The position numbers and the translations under genes are program-made. Below, piece after piece: positions 26,620-35,082 of a stretch of 64,000 nucleotides of DNA; position 1 is the stretch's first letter, and each line of letters opens with the position of its first letter. A model generated the notes under the pieces. It made no database searches, was not told where the DNA came from, and worked only from the letters and a program-made list of their open reading frames with translations. This stretch comes from JBBCJR01 sp037190805 (GTDB taxonomy: Bacteria > Pseudomonadota > Alphaproteobacteria > Sphingomonadales > Sphingomonadaceae), in the NCBI GenBank assembly GCA_037190805.1, contig JBBCJR010000008.1, positions 1 through 64,000 on the forward strand, given 5' to 3'.

Positions 26620-26885
26620 CGAACCGCGCTAAAGCCTTGTAACTCAGTCCGTGAGGACGTTGTTACGCGGCAATCGCGAGCGCCTCGTTATCGTTGGCAC
26701 TTGTAGGTTTGAACGGTTTTACGGCGCATTCAGGCCGGGCAAAATCACCGTCTTTGAACACACGTCGATCCTAGTTCGGCCCCGTCAGAACCAGCGCCGG
26801 AACGCCGGTGATGGTGGAGCCGCCGGGTACTGCCCCCGGGTCCGCTGTGTCTATTTCACGACAACATTTATCACCATAGCCGGCC
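26620..26885 (-). ncRNA. ssrA: Two-piece (circularly permuted) tmRNA
   Basis: Rescues stalled ribosomes. Reading leftward, the acceptor piece comes first: a T-arm-like CCGGGGGCAGTACCCGG leads to CGGCTCC and the encoded ACCA, with CCA at 26814-26812. An intervening segment of about 28 bases follows. The coding piece starts at 26783 with GGGGCCGAACTAGGATCGACG; its first seven bases pair with CGGCTCC (one G-U). The tag frame at 26698-26663 reads GCC AAC GAT AAC GAG GCG CTC GCG ATT GCC GCG TAA, i.e. ANDNEALAIAA. This gene order (acceptor before coding) is the permuted alphaproteobacterial arrangement. Exact outer ends are estimates. Confidence 0.96.
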
Positions 26886-26901
26886 GAAACCGGCCCGACT
26901 C

Positions 26902-26929
26902 ATATAGGACGGCGGACGAGGGATTGAAA
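26902..26929 (-). promoter_or_regulatory. Candidate ssrA promoter
   Basis: On the minus strand TTTCAA (26929-26924) and CTATAT (26907-26902) are 16 bases apart, about 17 bases before the estimated 5' end of the tmRNA precursor and just downstream of the glycosyltransferase stop codon. Confidence 0.4.
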
Positions 26930-26942
26930 GATGCGGCCTTCT

Positions 26943-28106
26943 TCAGCCCGCGGTGGCCCGCGTGCGCGCGCGCAGCACGCTCAGATAACCTTCGGCCAAT
27001 ACCCGGTTGACGGCATCCCAGCCGTAGCGCGCGCTGAACGCGCGCCCGGCATCGCCAGCAGCGGCCCGGGCATCGGCATCGGCGCAATAATGGGCGAGAG
27101 CGTCCGCGAAGCGGGCGACGGCGCCGGGGCGCACCAGCATGCCGGTGACGCCATCCTCGACCAGGCTGGAACTGCCGGTCGCCTTGGCGGCGACAACCGG
27201 GCGTCCGGCGGCCAGCGCCTCCAGCGTCACATTGCCGAAGGTTTCGGTCACGCTGGGATTGAACAGCATCTCGACAGAGGCATAGGCGCGTCCCAGATCG
27301 TCGCCGCACTGAAAACCGGCGAAGACCGCGTCGTCGGGCAGACGGGCTTCGAACCATTGACGGGCCGGACCTTCGCCGACGACCAGAACGCGGTGGCGGA
27401 CGCCGCGCGCCTTCAGCGTGTCGATGGTTTCGGAGAAGACGTCGAGGCCCTTTTCCATCACCAGCCGGCCGACGAAGCCGATCACCGGCTCGTCATCGGC
27501 GATGCCCAGGCCGCGGCGCCAGTCGAGGTCGCGTCGATCGGGGGAAAAGACGTCACGGTCGACACCACGGCTCCAGATGCCGACATTGTAGCTCATCCGC
27601 TGCTCGCGCAGCAGCTGGGCCATGCTTTCCGACGGCGCGAAGATCGCGTCACAGCGGCGGTAGAAGCGGCGCAGCAGCATCTCCACCACTGGTTCCAGAA
27701 AGGTCAGGCCGTAATAGCGCGGATAGGTTTCGAACCGCGTATGGACGCTGGCGACGGCGGCGATGCGGCTGGCGCGTGCCCAGCTAAGTGCCCGATGTCC
27801 CAATATCTCGGGACTCGCGATATGAACGATGTTCGGCTGGAAGCGCCGCATGTCGGTGCGAACGCGCGGAGTGAGGGCGAGGGGCGCGCGATATTCGGCG
27901 CGGCCGGGAAGCGGGATCGCAGGGACCGAGACGACCTCGCCAGTGGCCGGAAAGGCGGGGTTGGCCACGGTCGGCGCATAAATCCTGACCGCCGCCCCTT
28001 CGCGCAGCAGGAAGCCCACGAGCCGGTTCAGCGCCTGATTGGCGCCATCGCGGACATAGTTATAATTGCCCGAGAACAGCGCGATGCGAAGATCGGAAAT
28101 ATCCAT
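26943..28106 (-). CDS. GT4-family glycosyltransferase (mannosyltransferase-like)
   Basis: Retaining GT-B glycosyltransferase, 387 aa. The N-terminal domain has ALFSGNYNYVRDGANQALNRL and PNIVHIASPEILGHRAL; the C-terminal nucleotide-sugar domain has GFVGRLVMEKGLDVF and the E(x7)E motif in SVTETFGNVTLEALAAGRPV. The overall pattern is close to GDP-mannose-dependent alpha-mannosyltransferases acting on lipids, but donor and acceptor cannot be fixed from sequence. I use ATG 28106 with AAGGG upstream; ATG 28142 is a weaker alternative. It is divergent from the SCP2 gene and directly upstream of the tmRNA gene. Confidence 0.9.
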   Translation of the reverse strand: MDISDLRIALFSGNYNYVRDGANQALNRLVGFLLREGAAVRIYAPTVANPAFPATGEVVSVPAIPLPGRAEYRAPLALTPRVRTDMRRFQPNIVHIASPEILGHRALSWARASRIAAVASVHTRFETYPRYYGLTFLEPVVEMLLRRFYRRCDAIFAPSESMAQLLREQRMSYNVGIWSRGVDRDVFSPDRRDLDWRRGLGIADDEPVIGFVGRLVMEKGLDVFSETIDTLKARGVRHRVLVVGEGPARQWFEARLPDDAVFAGFQCGDDLGRAYASVEMLFNPSVTETFGNVTLEALAAGRPVVAAKATGSSSLVEDGVTGMLVRPGAVARFADALAHYCADADARAAAGDAGRAFSARYGWDAVNRVLAEGYLSVLRARTRATAG

Positions 28107-28223
28107 CAGCGCGCCCTTACCCCCAAAAACGTCCGCTGCCAAAGCCGGGCCGTTCCCTTGACTTGACGTTCGCGTAAACTAGGACTGTCGGCAAGCATGG
28201 TTGACGAGTGGAAAGGCGCTGAG

Positions 28224-28523
28224 ATGACGATCGAGGAGATGACGGGCAAGCTGGCGGCCGCAGGTGCCTTCGTTCCGGGCAAGCGGGTGAAGCTGGACTT
28301 TGGCGATGCGGGAATGATCCTGCTGGATGGCCAGACGTCGGCGGTGACCAACGAGGACGCCGCCGCGGACACGACGATCCGCGTCAGCTGGGCGGATTGG
28401 CAGGACATGGCCGATGGCAAGCTCGACGGCGTGACGGCGTTCATGCAGGGCAAGCTTAAGGTCGAGGGCGATATGTCCAACGCGATGCAGCTCCAGGGTG
28501 TCCTCGCGAAGCTGAAGGGCTGA
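28224..28523 (+). CDS. SCP2 sterol-binding domain protein
   Basis: Small 99-aa lipid-carrier-like protein. VPGKRVKLDFGDAGMILLDG, then DTTIRVSWADWQDMADGKLDGVTAFMQGKLKVEGDMSNAMQL is the SCP2 fold signature (the MADGKLDxxxAFMxGKLKVxGD core). It has no enzymatic motif; the family binds acyl-CoA, fatty acids or sterol-like lipids in a hydrophobic tunnel. ATG 28224 lies behind AAAGG; ATG 28197 would add nine residues. It precedes a CoA-transferase operon and may take part in the same acyl-CoA metabolism. Confidence 0.88.
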   Translation: MTIEEMTGKLAAAGAFVPGKRVKLDFGDAGMILLDGQTSAVTNEDAAADTTIRVSWADWQDMADGKLDGVTAFMQGKLKVEGDMSNAMQLQGVLAKLKG

Positions 28524-28564
28524 ACATCCCCATAAGGGGATTTATATTGCTCTGCGGAAATTGA

Positions 28565-28615
28565 CCCCGCTCGTCCGGTCCGCCTATGGCTTCCCATAGG
28601 CGCGGACGAGCGGGG
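28565..28615 (+). promoter_or_regulatory. Long hairpin abutting the start of the CoA-transferase operon
   Basis: Two stacked stems: CCCGCTCGTCC pairs with GGACGAGCGGG and CGCCTATGG with CCATAGGCG, separated by a small asymmetric bulge, with a CTTC loop. It ends about seven bases before the ATG at 28623 and is followed by GGGAACCCC, not a T-run, so it is not a classic terminator. It could mask the ribosome site. Confidence 0.7.
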
Positions 28616-28622
28616 GAACCCC

Positions 28623-29330
28623 ATGACCACGATATATTCTGATGCTGCAGCTGCGCTGGATGGCGTGCTGCGGGACGGCATGACGATCTGCGCGGGCGGC
28701 TTCGGCCTGTGCGGTATTCCCGAGCGTCTGATCGACGCGATCGAGGCGTCGGGGGTGACGGGGCTGACCGTGGTCTCGAACAACGCCGGCATCGACGGCG
28801 TCGGCCTCGGCAAACTGCTGCGCTCGCGCCAGATCGCCAAGATGATCAGTTCCTATGTCGGCGAGAACAAGGAGTTCGAGCGGCAATATCTGGCTGGCGA
28901 GCTGGAGGTGGAGTTCTGCCCCCAGGGGACGCTGGCCGAGCGAGTGCGGGCTGGCGGCGCGGGGATCCCCGGCTTCTTCACGAAAACCGGCGTCGGCACC
29001 GCCGTTGCCGAGGGCAAGGAGGTGCGGGAGTTCGACGGTCAGGCCTATATCCTGGAACGCGGCATCAAGGCCGACCTGTCGATCATCAAGGGCTGGAAGG
29101 CGGACGAGGCGGGCAACCTCATCTTCCGCAAGACGGCGCGGAACTTCAACCAGCCCATGGCGACCGCCAGCCACATGACGGTGGCCGAGGTCGAGGAGAT
29201 CGTTCCCGTCGGCAGCCTGGACCCGGACGCGATCCACGTTCCCGGCATCTTCATCAAGCGGCTGGTGCTTGGCGCGCCCTATGACAAGCAGATCGAATTT
29301 CGAACCACCCGCGCGCGGGAGACGGCATGA
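28623..29330 (+). CDS. scoA: 3-oxoacid CoA-transferase, subunit A
   Basis: Alpha subunit of a two-component family I CoA-transferase, 235 aa. The signature ICAGGFGLCGIPE is near the N-terminus; VVSNNAGIDGVGLGKLL and GGAGIPGFFTKTGVGT follow. With subunit B it moves CoA from succinyl-CoA to acetoacetate or a related 3-oxoacid; the aromatic-pathway PcaIJ relatives act on 3-oxoadipate and cannot be excluded. The stop overlaps the ATG of subunit B. A large hairpin lies directly upstream. Confidence 0.93.
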   Translation: MTTIYSDAAAALDGVLRDGMTICAGGFGLCGIPERLIDAIEASGVTGLTVVSNNAGIDGVGLGKLLRSRQIAKMISSYVGENKEFERQYLAGELEVEFCPQGTLAERVRAGGAGIPGFFTKTGVGTAVAEGKEVREFDGQAYILERGIKADLSIIKGWKADEAGNLIFRKTARNFNQPMATASHMTVAEVEEIVPVGSLDPDAIHVPGIFIKRLVLGAPYDKQIEFRTTRARETA

Positions 29331-29965
29331 TGGCGTGGTCACGTGACGAGATGGCGGCACGCGCCGCCCGCGAGCTGAAGGACGGCTATTACGTCAACCT
29401 CGGCATCGGCATTCCGACGCTGGTGGCGAACCACATCCCGGCCGGCATGATGGTGACGCTGCAGTCGGAAAACGGCATGCTGGGCATTGGCCCGTTCCCC
29501 TATGAGGATCAGGTCGATCCGGACCTGATCAACGCCGGCAAGCAGACGATCAGCGAGTTGCCGTCGTCGAGCTATTTCAGTTCGGCGGACAGCTTCGCGA
29601 TGATTCGGGGCGGGCATATCGACCTCACCGTGCTGGGTGCGATGGAGGTCTCGGAAGCCGGCGACATCGCCAACTGGATGATCCCCGGCAAGATGGTGAA
29701 GGGCATGGGCGGCGCCATGGACCTCGTCGCCGGCGTCAAGCAGGTCGTCGTGGTCATGGAGCATGTATCGAAGGACGGCACGCCCAAGCTCGTTCCCGCC
29801 TGCACCCTGCCGCTCACGGGCAAGAATGTGGTCGACATGATCATCACCGATCTGGCCGTGTTCCGGCGGGACGATCACGCCTCGCCCTTCCGCCTCGTCG
29901 AAACCGCCCCTGGCGTGACCCCGGAAGAGGTCGCCGCCAAAACAACGGCGCACTATCTGACCTGA
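29327..29965 (+). CDS. scoB: 3-oxoacid CoA-transferase, subunit B
   Basis: Beta subunit, 212 aa, carrying the catalytic Glu in SENGMLGIGPFP that forms the glutamyl-CoA thioester. YYVNLGIGIPTLVANHIP is the other conserved block, and DLVAGVKQVVVVMEHVSKDG is typical of succinyl-CoA:3-ketoacid enzymes. The ATGA overlap with subunit A supports 1:1 synthesis. No thiolase or beta-oxidation gene is adjacent; phaC at 42.6 kb is the nearest gene of short-chain hydroxyacyl-CoA metabolism. Confidence 0.94.
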   Translation: MMAWSRDEMAARAARELKDGYYVNLGIGIPTLVANHIPAGMMVTLQSENGMLGIGPFPYEDQVDPDLINAGKQTISELPSSSYFSSADSFAMIRGGHIDLTVLGAMEVSEAGDIANWMIPGKMVKGMGGAMDLVAGVKQVVVVMEHVSKDGTPKLVPACTLPLTGKNVVDMIITDLAVFRRDDHASPFRLVETAPGVTPEEVAAKTTAHYLT

Positions 29966-30014
29966 TCGAAAGCGAGGCGCGCCAGTATCGCCATCCGCTA
30001 TCAAGGAGGTAGCA

Positions 30015-31490
30015 GTGGCGGTGCCGGCGCATTATGTGGCAGCCATGAGCACTCCTCGCACACTGTATCAGAAGATTTGGGACGCGCACGTCGTCGATAC
30101 GCGCGACGACGGCACCGCCCTGATCTACATTGACCGCCATCTGGTCCACGAGGTCACCAGTCCGCAAGCCTTCGAAGCTCTGCGCGTCGCCGGCCGCCGC
30201 GTGCGGCGGCCCGACCTGACCCTTGCCGTGCCCGATCACAACCTGCCGACCACAGCCCGGGTCGGGCCGGACGGTCGTCGTCTGCCGATCGCCGACGCCG
30301 AGTCGGCGCAGCAGCTGGCCGCTTTGGAAAAGAACGCGCCGGCGTTCGGCATCCGCTACATCGACGCCGTCGCGGCCGAGCAGGGCATCGTCCATGTCGT
30401 CGGTCCCGAACAGGGCTTCACCCTGCCAGGGACGACACTGGTCTGCGGCGACAGTCACACGGCGGCGCATGGCGCGCTGGGGGCGCTCGCCTTCGGAATC
30501 GGCACGTCCGAGGTTGAGCATGTGCTGGCGACCCAGACGCTGCTGTTGAAGCAGTCGAAGTCGATGGAAATTCGCGTGGACGGCGCGCTGGGCTATGGCG
30601 TGTCGGCGAAGGACGTGGTGCTGGCGATCATCGGTCGGATCGGCGCGGCCGGTGGCACCGGCTATGTCGTCGAGTATACCGGTTCCACCATCCGCGACAT
30701 GTCGATCGAGGGTCGGCTGACCGTATCCAACATGTCGATCGAGGGCGGAGCCCGCGCCGGCCTCGTGGCGCCCGATGACAAGACCTTCTCCTATCTGAAG
30801 GGGCGGCCCATGGCTCCGGCCGGAGCGGACTGGGACCGCGCCATCGCCTGGTGGCGGACGCTGCCGACCGATCCCGGTGCCCGCTATGATCGTGTAGTGA
30901 CGCTGGATGCGGGTGATATCGCGCCACTGGTCACCTGGGGCACCAGCCCCGAGGATGTTGTGGCGGTGACCGGCGTGGTTCCCGACCCCGACAGTTTCGC
31001 TGACCCGGCCAAGCAGGTCGCGGCGCGCAAGTCGCTGGATTATATGGGGCTGGCAGCCGGCATGCGGTTGGAGGACGTGGCCGTGGAGCACGTCTTCATC
31101 GGCTCATGCACCAACAGCCGGATCGAGGATCTGCGTGCGGCAGCCACCGTGGTCAGGGGACGCAAGGTGGCGGACCGTATCCGCCAGGCGCTGGTCGTTC
31201 CGGGCTCGGGCCTGGTCAAGCGGCAGGCGGAGGAAGAAGGGCTGGACCGCATCTTCATGGAGGCGGGCTTCGAATGGCGTGAACCTGGCTGTTCGATGTG
31301 TCTGGCGATGAATCCTGACAAGGTCCCACCGGGCGAGCGCTGCGCGTCGACGTCGAACCGCAATTTCGTCGGCCGCCAGGGGCCGGGTGCGCGTACCCAT
31401 TTGCTGTCGCCGGCAATGGCGGCGGCCGCGGCCGTCACCGGTCATCTGACCGACGTGCGCGAGCTGGTCGGCGAGGGAGCCAATATCTGA
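30015..31490 (+). CDS. leuC: 3-isopropylmalate dehydratase, large subunit
   Basis: Aconitase-family [4Fe-4S] enzyme of leucine synthesis; 491 aa from GTG 30015, which follows a near-perfect AAGGAGGT with five-base spacing. ATG 30045 would give 481 aa and the more usual start MSTPRTLYQKIWDAHVV. Cluster ligands are in VFIGSCTNSRIEDLR and EPGCSMCLAMNPD; GDSHTAAHGALGALAFGIGTSEVEHVLATQ is the family signature. leuD follows with a TGATG overlap. Confidence 0.96.
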   Translation: MAVPAHYVAAMSTPRTLYQKIWDAHVVDTRDDGTALIYIDRHLVHEVTSPQAFEALRVAGRRVRRPDLTLAVPDHNLPTTARVGPDGRRLPIADAESAQQLAALEKNAPAFGIRYIDAVAAEQGIVHVVGPEQGFTLPGTTLVCGDSHTAAHGALGALAFGIGTSEVEHVLATQTLLLKQSKSMEIRVDGALGYGVSAKDVVLAIIGRIGAAGGTGYVVEYTGSTIRDMSIEGRLTVSNMSIEGGARAGLVAPDDKTFSYLKGRPMAPAGADWDRAIAWWRTLPTDPGARYDRVVTLDAGDIAPLVTWGTSPEDVVAVTGVVPDPDSFADPAKQVAARKSLDYMGLAAGMRLEDVAVEHVFIGSCTNSRIEDLRAAATVVRGRKVADRIRQALVVPGSGLVKRQAEEEGLDRIFMEAGFEWREPGCSMCLAMNPDKVPPGERCASTSNRNFVGRQGPGARTHLLSPAMAAAAAVTGHLTDVRELVGEGANI

Positions 31491-32077
31491 TGCGCAAGAT
31501 CAATGTCGTCGAGGGCCGGGCGATCCCGCTCGGGTTGAAGAACGTCGATACCGACGTCATCATCCCGGCCCATTATCTGAAGACGATCACGCGCGCGGGC
31601 CTCGGAAAGGGCGCGTTCGAAACGATCCGCGCCACGCCCGGCAACCTGTTCGATGATCCGCGCTTTGTCGGGGCCCCGATCCTGATCGCGGGCGACAATT
31701 TCGGTTGCGGGTCGAGCCGCGAGCATGCCGCATGGGCGCTCGACGACATGGGCATCCGCGTGGTGGTCGCCCCGAGCTTTTCCGACATCTTCTCTGGGAA
31801 CGCGTTCAAGAACGGCATTCTCGCCGTTGTTCTGCCGCAGGAGGCGGTCGACCGTCTGCTCGACGTCGCAGCGGAAGCGTCGATCACGGTCGATCTCGAA
31901 AACCAGGTCGTGACGACCCCGTTCCAGGATCGCTTCCGGTTCGAGATCGACGCGTTTCGCAAATCCTGCCTGCTGGAGGGGCTGGACGAGGTTGGCCTAA
32001 CCCTGGCGCAAGAAGACCGTATCGCGACCTATGAGCAGGCGATCGCGGCCGATCGTCCGTGGCTGGCCGCTGCCTGA
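31490..32077 (+). CDS. leuD: 3-isopropylmalate dehydratase, small subunit
   Basis: Swivel-domain partner of LeuC, 195 aa. LKNVDTDVIIPAHYLKTITRAGLG, then DNFGCGSSREHAAWALDDMGI and FSDIFSGNAFKNGILAV are the substrate-binding blocks. ATG 31490 shares its A with the leuC stop codon. leuB, normally next, is 3 kb away beyond an oppositely oriented SLBB export gene. Confidence 0.96.
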   Translation: MRKINVVEGRAIPLGLKNVDTDVIIPAHYLKTITRAGLGKGAFETIRATPGNLFDDPRFVGAPILIAGDNFGCGSSREHAAWALDDMGIRVVVAPSFSDIFSGNAFKNGILAVVLPQEAVDRLLDVAAEASITVDLENQVVTTPFQDRFRFEIDAFRKSCLLEGLDEVGLTLAQEDRIATYEQAIAADRPWLAAA

Positions 32078-32130
32078 ACGAAGGCTTTCACGTCTGACCG
32101 ACTGGCCCGTTTCGCTCGACGCGGCAGGCT

Positions 32131-34944
32131 TCAGTTGCGGTTCCGGGCCAGGATCGCGACCGTCGCCACCGATGACAGCAGGCCCCCGACAATACCCGTG
32201 ATGTCGCGGGCAAGATCCAGGCCCAGCAGCGGATCCAGATTCTTGGGCATGATCACGGTGCTGCCCGGCGGGACGGCGAGAGCCGTCTGCCGCCACGCCG
32301 ACGACTTGATCGGCTGAGCGAGGCCGTTGGGCAGGACGACATAGGTTCGTCCTTTGTCGCCGGTGCGCTGGCGGCCGCCAGCATCGGCGATATAGGCCTC
32401 CGCCGACTTGCCGTCGACGAACTGCACCGCGCCCGGATTGTTCACATCGCCCAGGACGATGACGAAGTTCGGCTGCTTCGGCATGTAGATGGCGTCGCCG
32501 GGTTCAAGGATCGTGTCGAGGTCGGGCCGCTGCCCGAGGGTATCTGGGTCGGCTTCGACAACCATGCGGCCTGCCGCCTCGGTCCGGGCCAGCGTCTGCA
32601 CGAGCGCTGCTGCTTCACCCAGTCCCTGAGCACCGTTCTGCTTGCGCACCGAGGTTGCGACCAGACCGCTAGTGAGATCGCGGGCCGTGCGGCGAAAGCC
32701 TTCCTCCTGAAGCTGTTTGACGCTCTGGCGGGTGAAGACGGCGCCGTAGGGATAGGCGACCGACGAAACACCGCCGGCGCGGCGGACCAGAGACGACAGC
32801 GTCTCGCCCCGACGAATGGTATAGAGGCCGGGGCGGCGGAACTCGCCGGTCAGCAGCACTGCGCCGCTTTCGAACTGCGGTCGTGCCGCGTTGAAGCGGA
32901 TATCGTCGCCTGATCCCAGCGAGATGCGGGTCAGCGCCAGATTGGCGGTGTCGAGCGGATAACGTTCGGTCGTGCCGGCATTGCCGCGATTGACCTCGAC
33001 GATGACGTCACTGCTGTTGGCGATCACGCCGCCGGCGATCGACATCGCGTCGTCAGCAGTGATCGCGCCCGTCACCGGATAGGCGCCGGGACGACGCACC
33101 GCGCCGCCGATGCCGGTGGCATGCTCGATCACGACCGGCAGCAACTGTGGATAGTCTTCGAACAGCTGGGGGCATTGGGAAAGCTCCCGACGCTCCTCCT
33201 CTTCACGAGGATTGGGGACGTTATATCTGTCTACACCGGCAATCGGCTGTTGCCCGTTCGGCAGTGCCTGCTGTCCGTTCAACATTGTCGGCTGCGCCTG
33301 TAGCAGCGCTGGATCAGACGCGGTGGGTGCAAGTTCGCTCGCAGTGCGCGAACCGATGGACTGAAGGCTGCCGCCGGCCGATACAACCTGCGCCACGCCA
33401 CCGCGATCGACGACGAAGGATCCGCGGGTGATGACGTTGAACCGGACTTGCTGCGTATCGCGGACGACATTGGCGAACTCGCGCAGCGACTGACATTGTA
33501 GCGACGGCTGCTGGCCAAGCGCGGTCTGGCGGACAGATGCGCTATTGAGGAACGCGACATCCTCGTCATTCAGGACGTAGAGCGTGTCTTCCGCTTCCAG
33601 CGCCACGGGTTGTGTGGTCAGGGCGGATGCCAGGTTGACGCCGAGATAATCGCGGGCGCCGGTACGTGCATTGAAGCGCTCCAGAACGGCGAACGGGATA
33701 TAGGTGTTGGGCCTGAGGTCGCGCAGGTCGCCGACCAGATCACGCACGGTCGCGGCCGCCTGGAGCGGGCGGGGGCCGGGCGAGTCGGTATTTCCGCGCA
33801 GTTGTACACGATTGGCGACCCCGGACGATCCGGCAATCACCTGGACGACATCGCTCCCATGAACCGTCTGAGCGGTGCCGGTCACAGGAATGAAGGCTTC
33901 CACCCCGTCCGCGCCGATACGGCTGATCGTCACCCGGCTGCCGCGCGCGCGCAGTGGCCCGCCGGCATAGCCGAGGATCTGATCGACGCTGTTGTCGCCG
34001 CGCAGCTCGTAGATGCCGGGCCGGGTGACCCCGCCGGTGATCGCCACGGTATCGCCGATCGCCGGCACGATGACGCGGTCGCCATCCTGCAGCCGAACCG
34101 CGGTGGGCGTGCCGATGCCCAGCAGCCCGTAAAGGTCGACGCTGATCGTCTGGCTGCCGCGCACCACACGCACCCGGCGCAGCGAGCCGGTGGGGCGCAC
34201 TCCTTCTGCGCGGGCAAGAGCGCTGGCGACATCGGCGAGCGAGGTCAGCGAATGCTGGCCCGGGCGATTAACCTCACCACCGACGAAGACCGTGATGGCG
34301 CGGACCGAGCCCACCGAGACATAAACGTTGGTACCGAGCATCGTCTGGCGTGTCTGGTCGGCCAACTGACTGCGGACCGAGCCCAGCGATCGGCCGGCGG
34401 CGCGCACCGGTGGCAGGTCACCAACGATGATCTGACCCTCGCGATTGACGCGGACGGTCCGGCTGTCGTTGGTGGCACCCTGGAAATTGACCACCACCTC
34501 GTCGCCGATGCCGAGAACATAGTTGTCGCCCAGCTCGCCGGTCACCGGTCCTGAGAGGGCCTGGGTCGCCTGAAACAGATCATAGCCGAACTGGCGCAGG
34601 GTCTTGTCGCTGGTGCGCTGGCGATACTCGGCCTCGATCCGTGACGGTTCGTAGAACTCAGCCGCGATGAGGCTGGCCTGACGGCGGCGTGCCTCGATCT
34701 CTTCAGGGGTCTGGGCGCCAGTGAACAGATCGGGGCGCTGTTCAACCGGTTGATTGGTTGTCCGGGACTGGTCGAGTGCGTCGGACCGGTTGCCGCCGGA
34801 ACTGCCCAGATCGCGTTGCAGACGCTGAAGGACCGTGGGATCGATTCCCTGTGCCTGAAGCGGATTGGCCACTGACAGGATGGTGATCGCCAGCATTGCT
34901 GATCGTCCGCCGGCCTGAACCGGCCTCAAACCCATTTTCTTCAT
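32131..34944 (-). CDS. Large SLBB-repeat polysaccharide export protein (Wza-like)
   Basis: Predicted exported envelope protein, 937 aa. A signal peptide (MKKMGLRPVQAGGRSAMLAI to about NPLQA) has no lipobox, unlike E. coli Wza. A Poly_export domain follows (YVLGIGDEVVVNFQG), then at least five SLBB-type repeats with the core G-x-V-x-x-PG (for example FVGGEVNRPGQ, ITGGVTRPGIY, GGAVRRPGAY, LTGEFRRPGLY, LGDVNNPGAV). A hydrophobic helix lies at the very C-terminus (ITGIVGGLLSSVATVAILA). Such proteins form channels for capsule or exopolysaccharide. No Wzc, Wzx or glycosyltransferase gene is adjacent. Earlier in-frame starts would overlap leuB. Confidence 0.85.
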   Translation of the reverse strand: MKKMGLRPVQAGGRSAMLAITILSVANPLQAQGIDPTVLQRLQRDLGSSGGNRSDALDQSRTTNQPVEQRPDLFTGAQTPEEIEARRRQASLIAAEFYEPSRIEAEYRQRTSDKTLRQFGYDLFQATQALSGPVTGELGDNYVLGIGDEVVVNFQGATNDSRTVRVNREGQIIVGDLPPVRAAGRSLGSVRSQLADQTRQTMLGTNVYVSVGSVRAITVFVGGEVNRPGQHSLTSLADVASALARAEGVRPTGSLRRVRVVRGSQTISVDLYGLLGIGTPTAVRLQDGDRVIVPAIGDTVAITGGVTRPGIYELRGDNSVDQILGYAGGPLRARGSRVTISRIGADGVEAFIPVTGTAQTVHGSDVVQVIAGSSGVANRVQLRGNTDSPGPRPLQAAATVRDLVGDLRDLRPNTYIPFAVLERFNARTGARDYLGVNLASALTTQPVALEAEDTLYVLNDEDVAFLNSASVRQTALGQQPSLQCQSLREFANVVRDTQQVRFNVITRGSFVVDRGGVAQVVSAGGSLQSIGSRTASELAPTASDPALLQAQPTMLNGQQALPNGQQPIAGVDRYNVPNPREEEERRELSQCPQLFEDYPQLLPVVIEHATGIGGAVRRPGAYPVTGAITADDAMSIAGGVIANSSDVIVEVNRGNAGTTERYPLDTANLALTRISLGSGDDIRFNAARPQFESGAVLLTGEFRRPGLYTIRRGETLSSLVRRAGGVSSVAYPYGAVFTRQSVKQLQEEGFRRTARDLTSGLVATSVRKQNGAQGLGEAAALVQTLARTEAAGRMVVEADPDTLGQRPDLDTILEPGDAIYMPKQPNFVIVLGDVNNPGAVQFVDGKSAEAYIADAGGRQRTGDKGRTYVVLPNGLAQPIKSSAWRQTALAVPPGSTVIMPKNLDPLLGLDLARDITGIVGGLLSSVATVAILARNRN

Positions 34945-35082
34945 TGAATCCCGATCCGCCCGCGAGAAGCCTGAGCCATAAAAACCCACGGCGCCAGCGT
35001 CAACGCGCATGGTTGCCATCTTCCCACGGTTACGACGGGTCGCTAGGGACACGCGATCGAACATATGGCGGGAGATGTGAGC

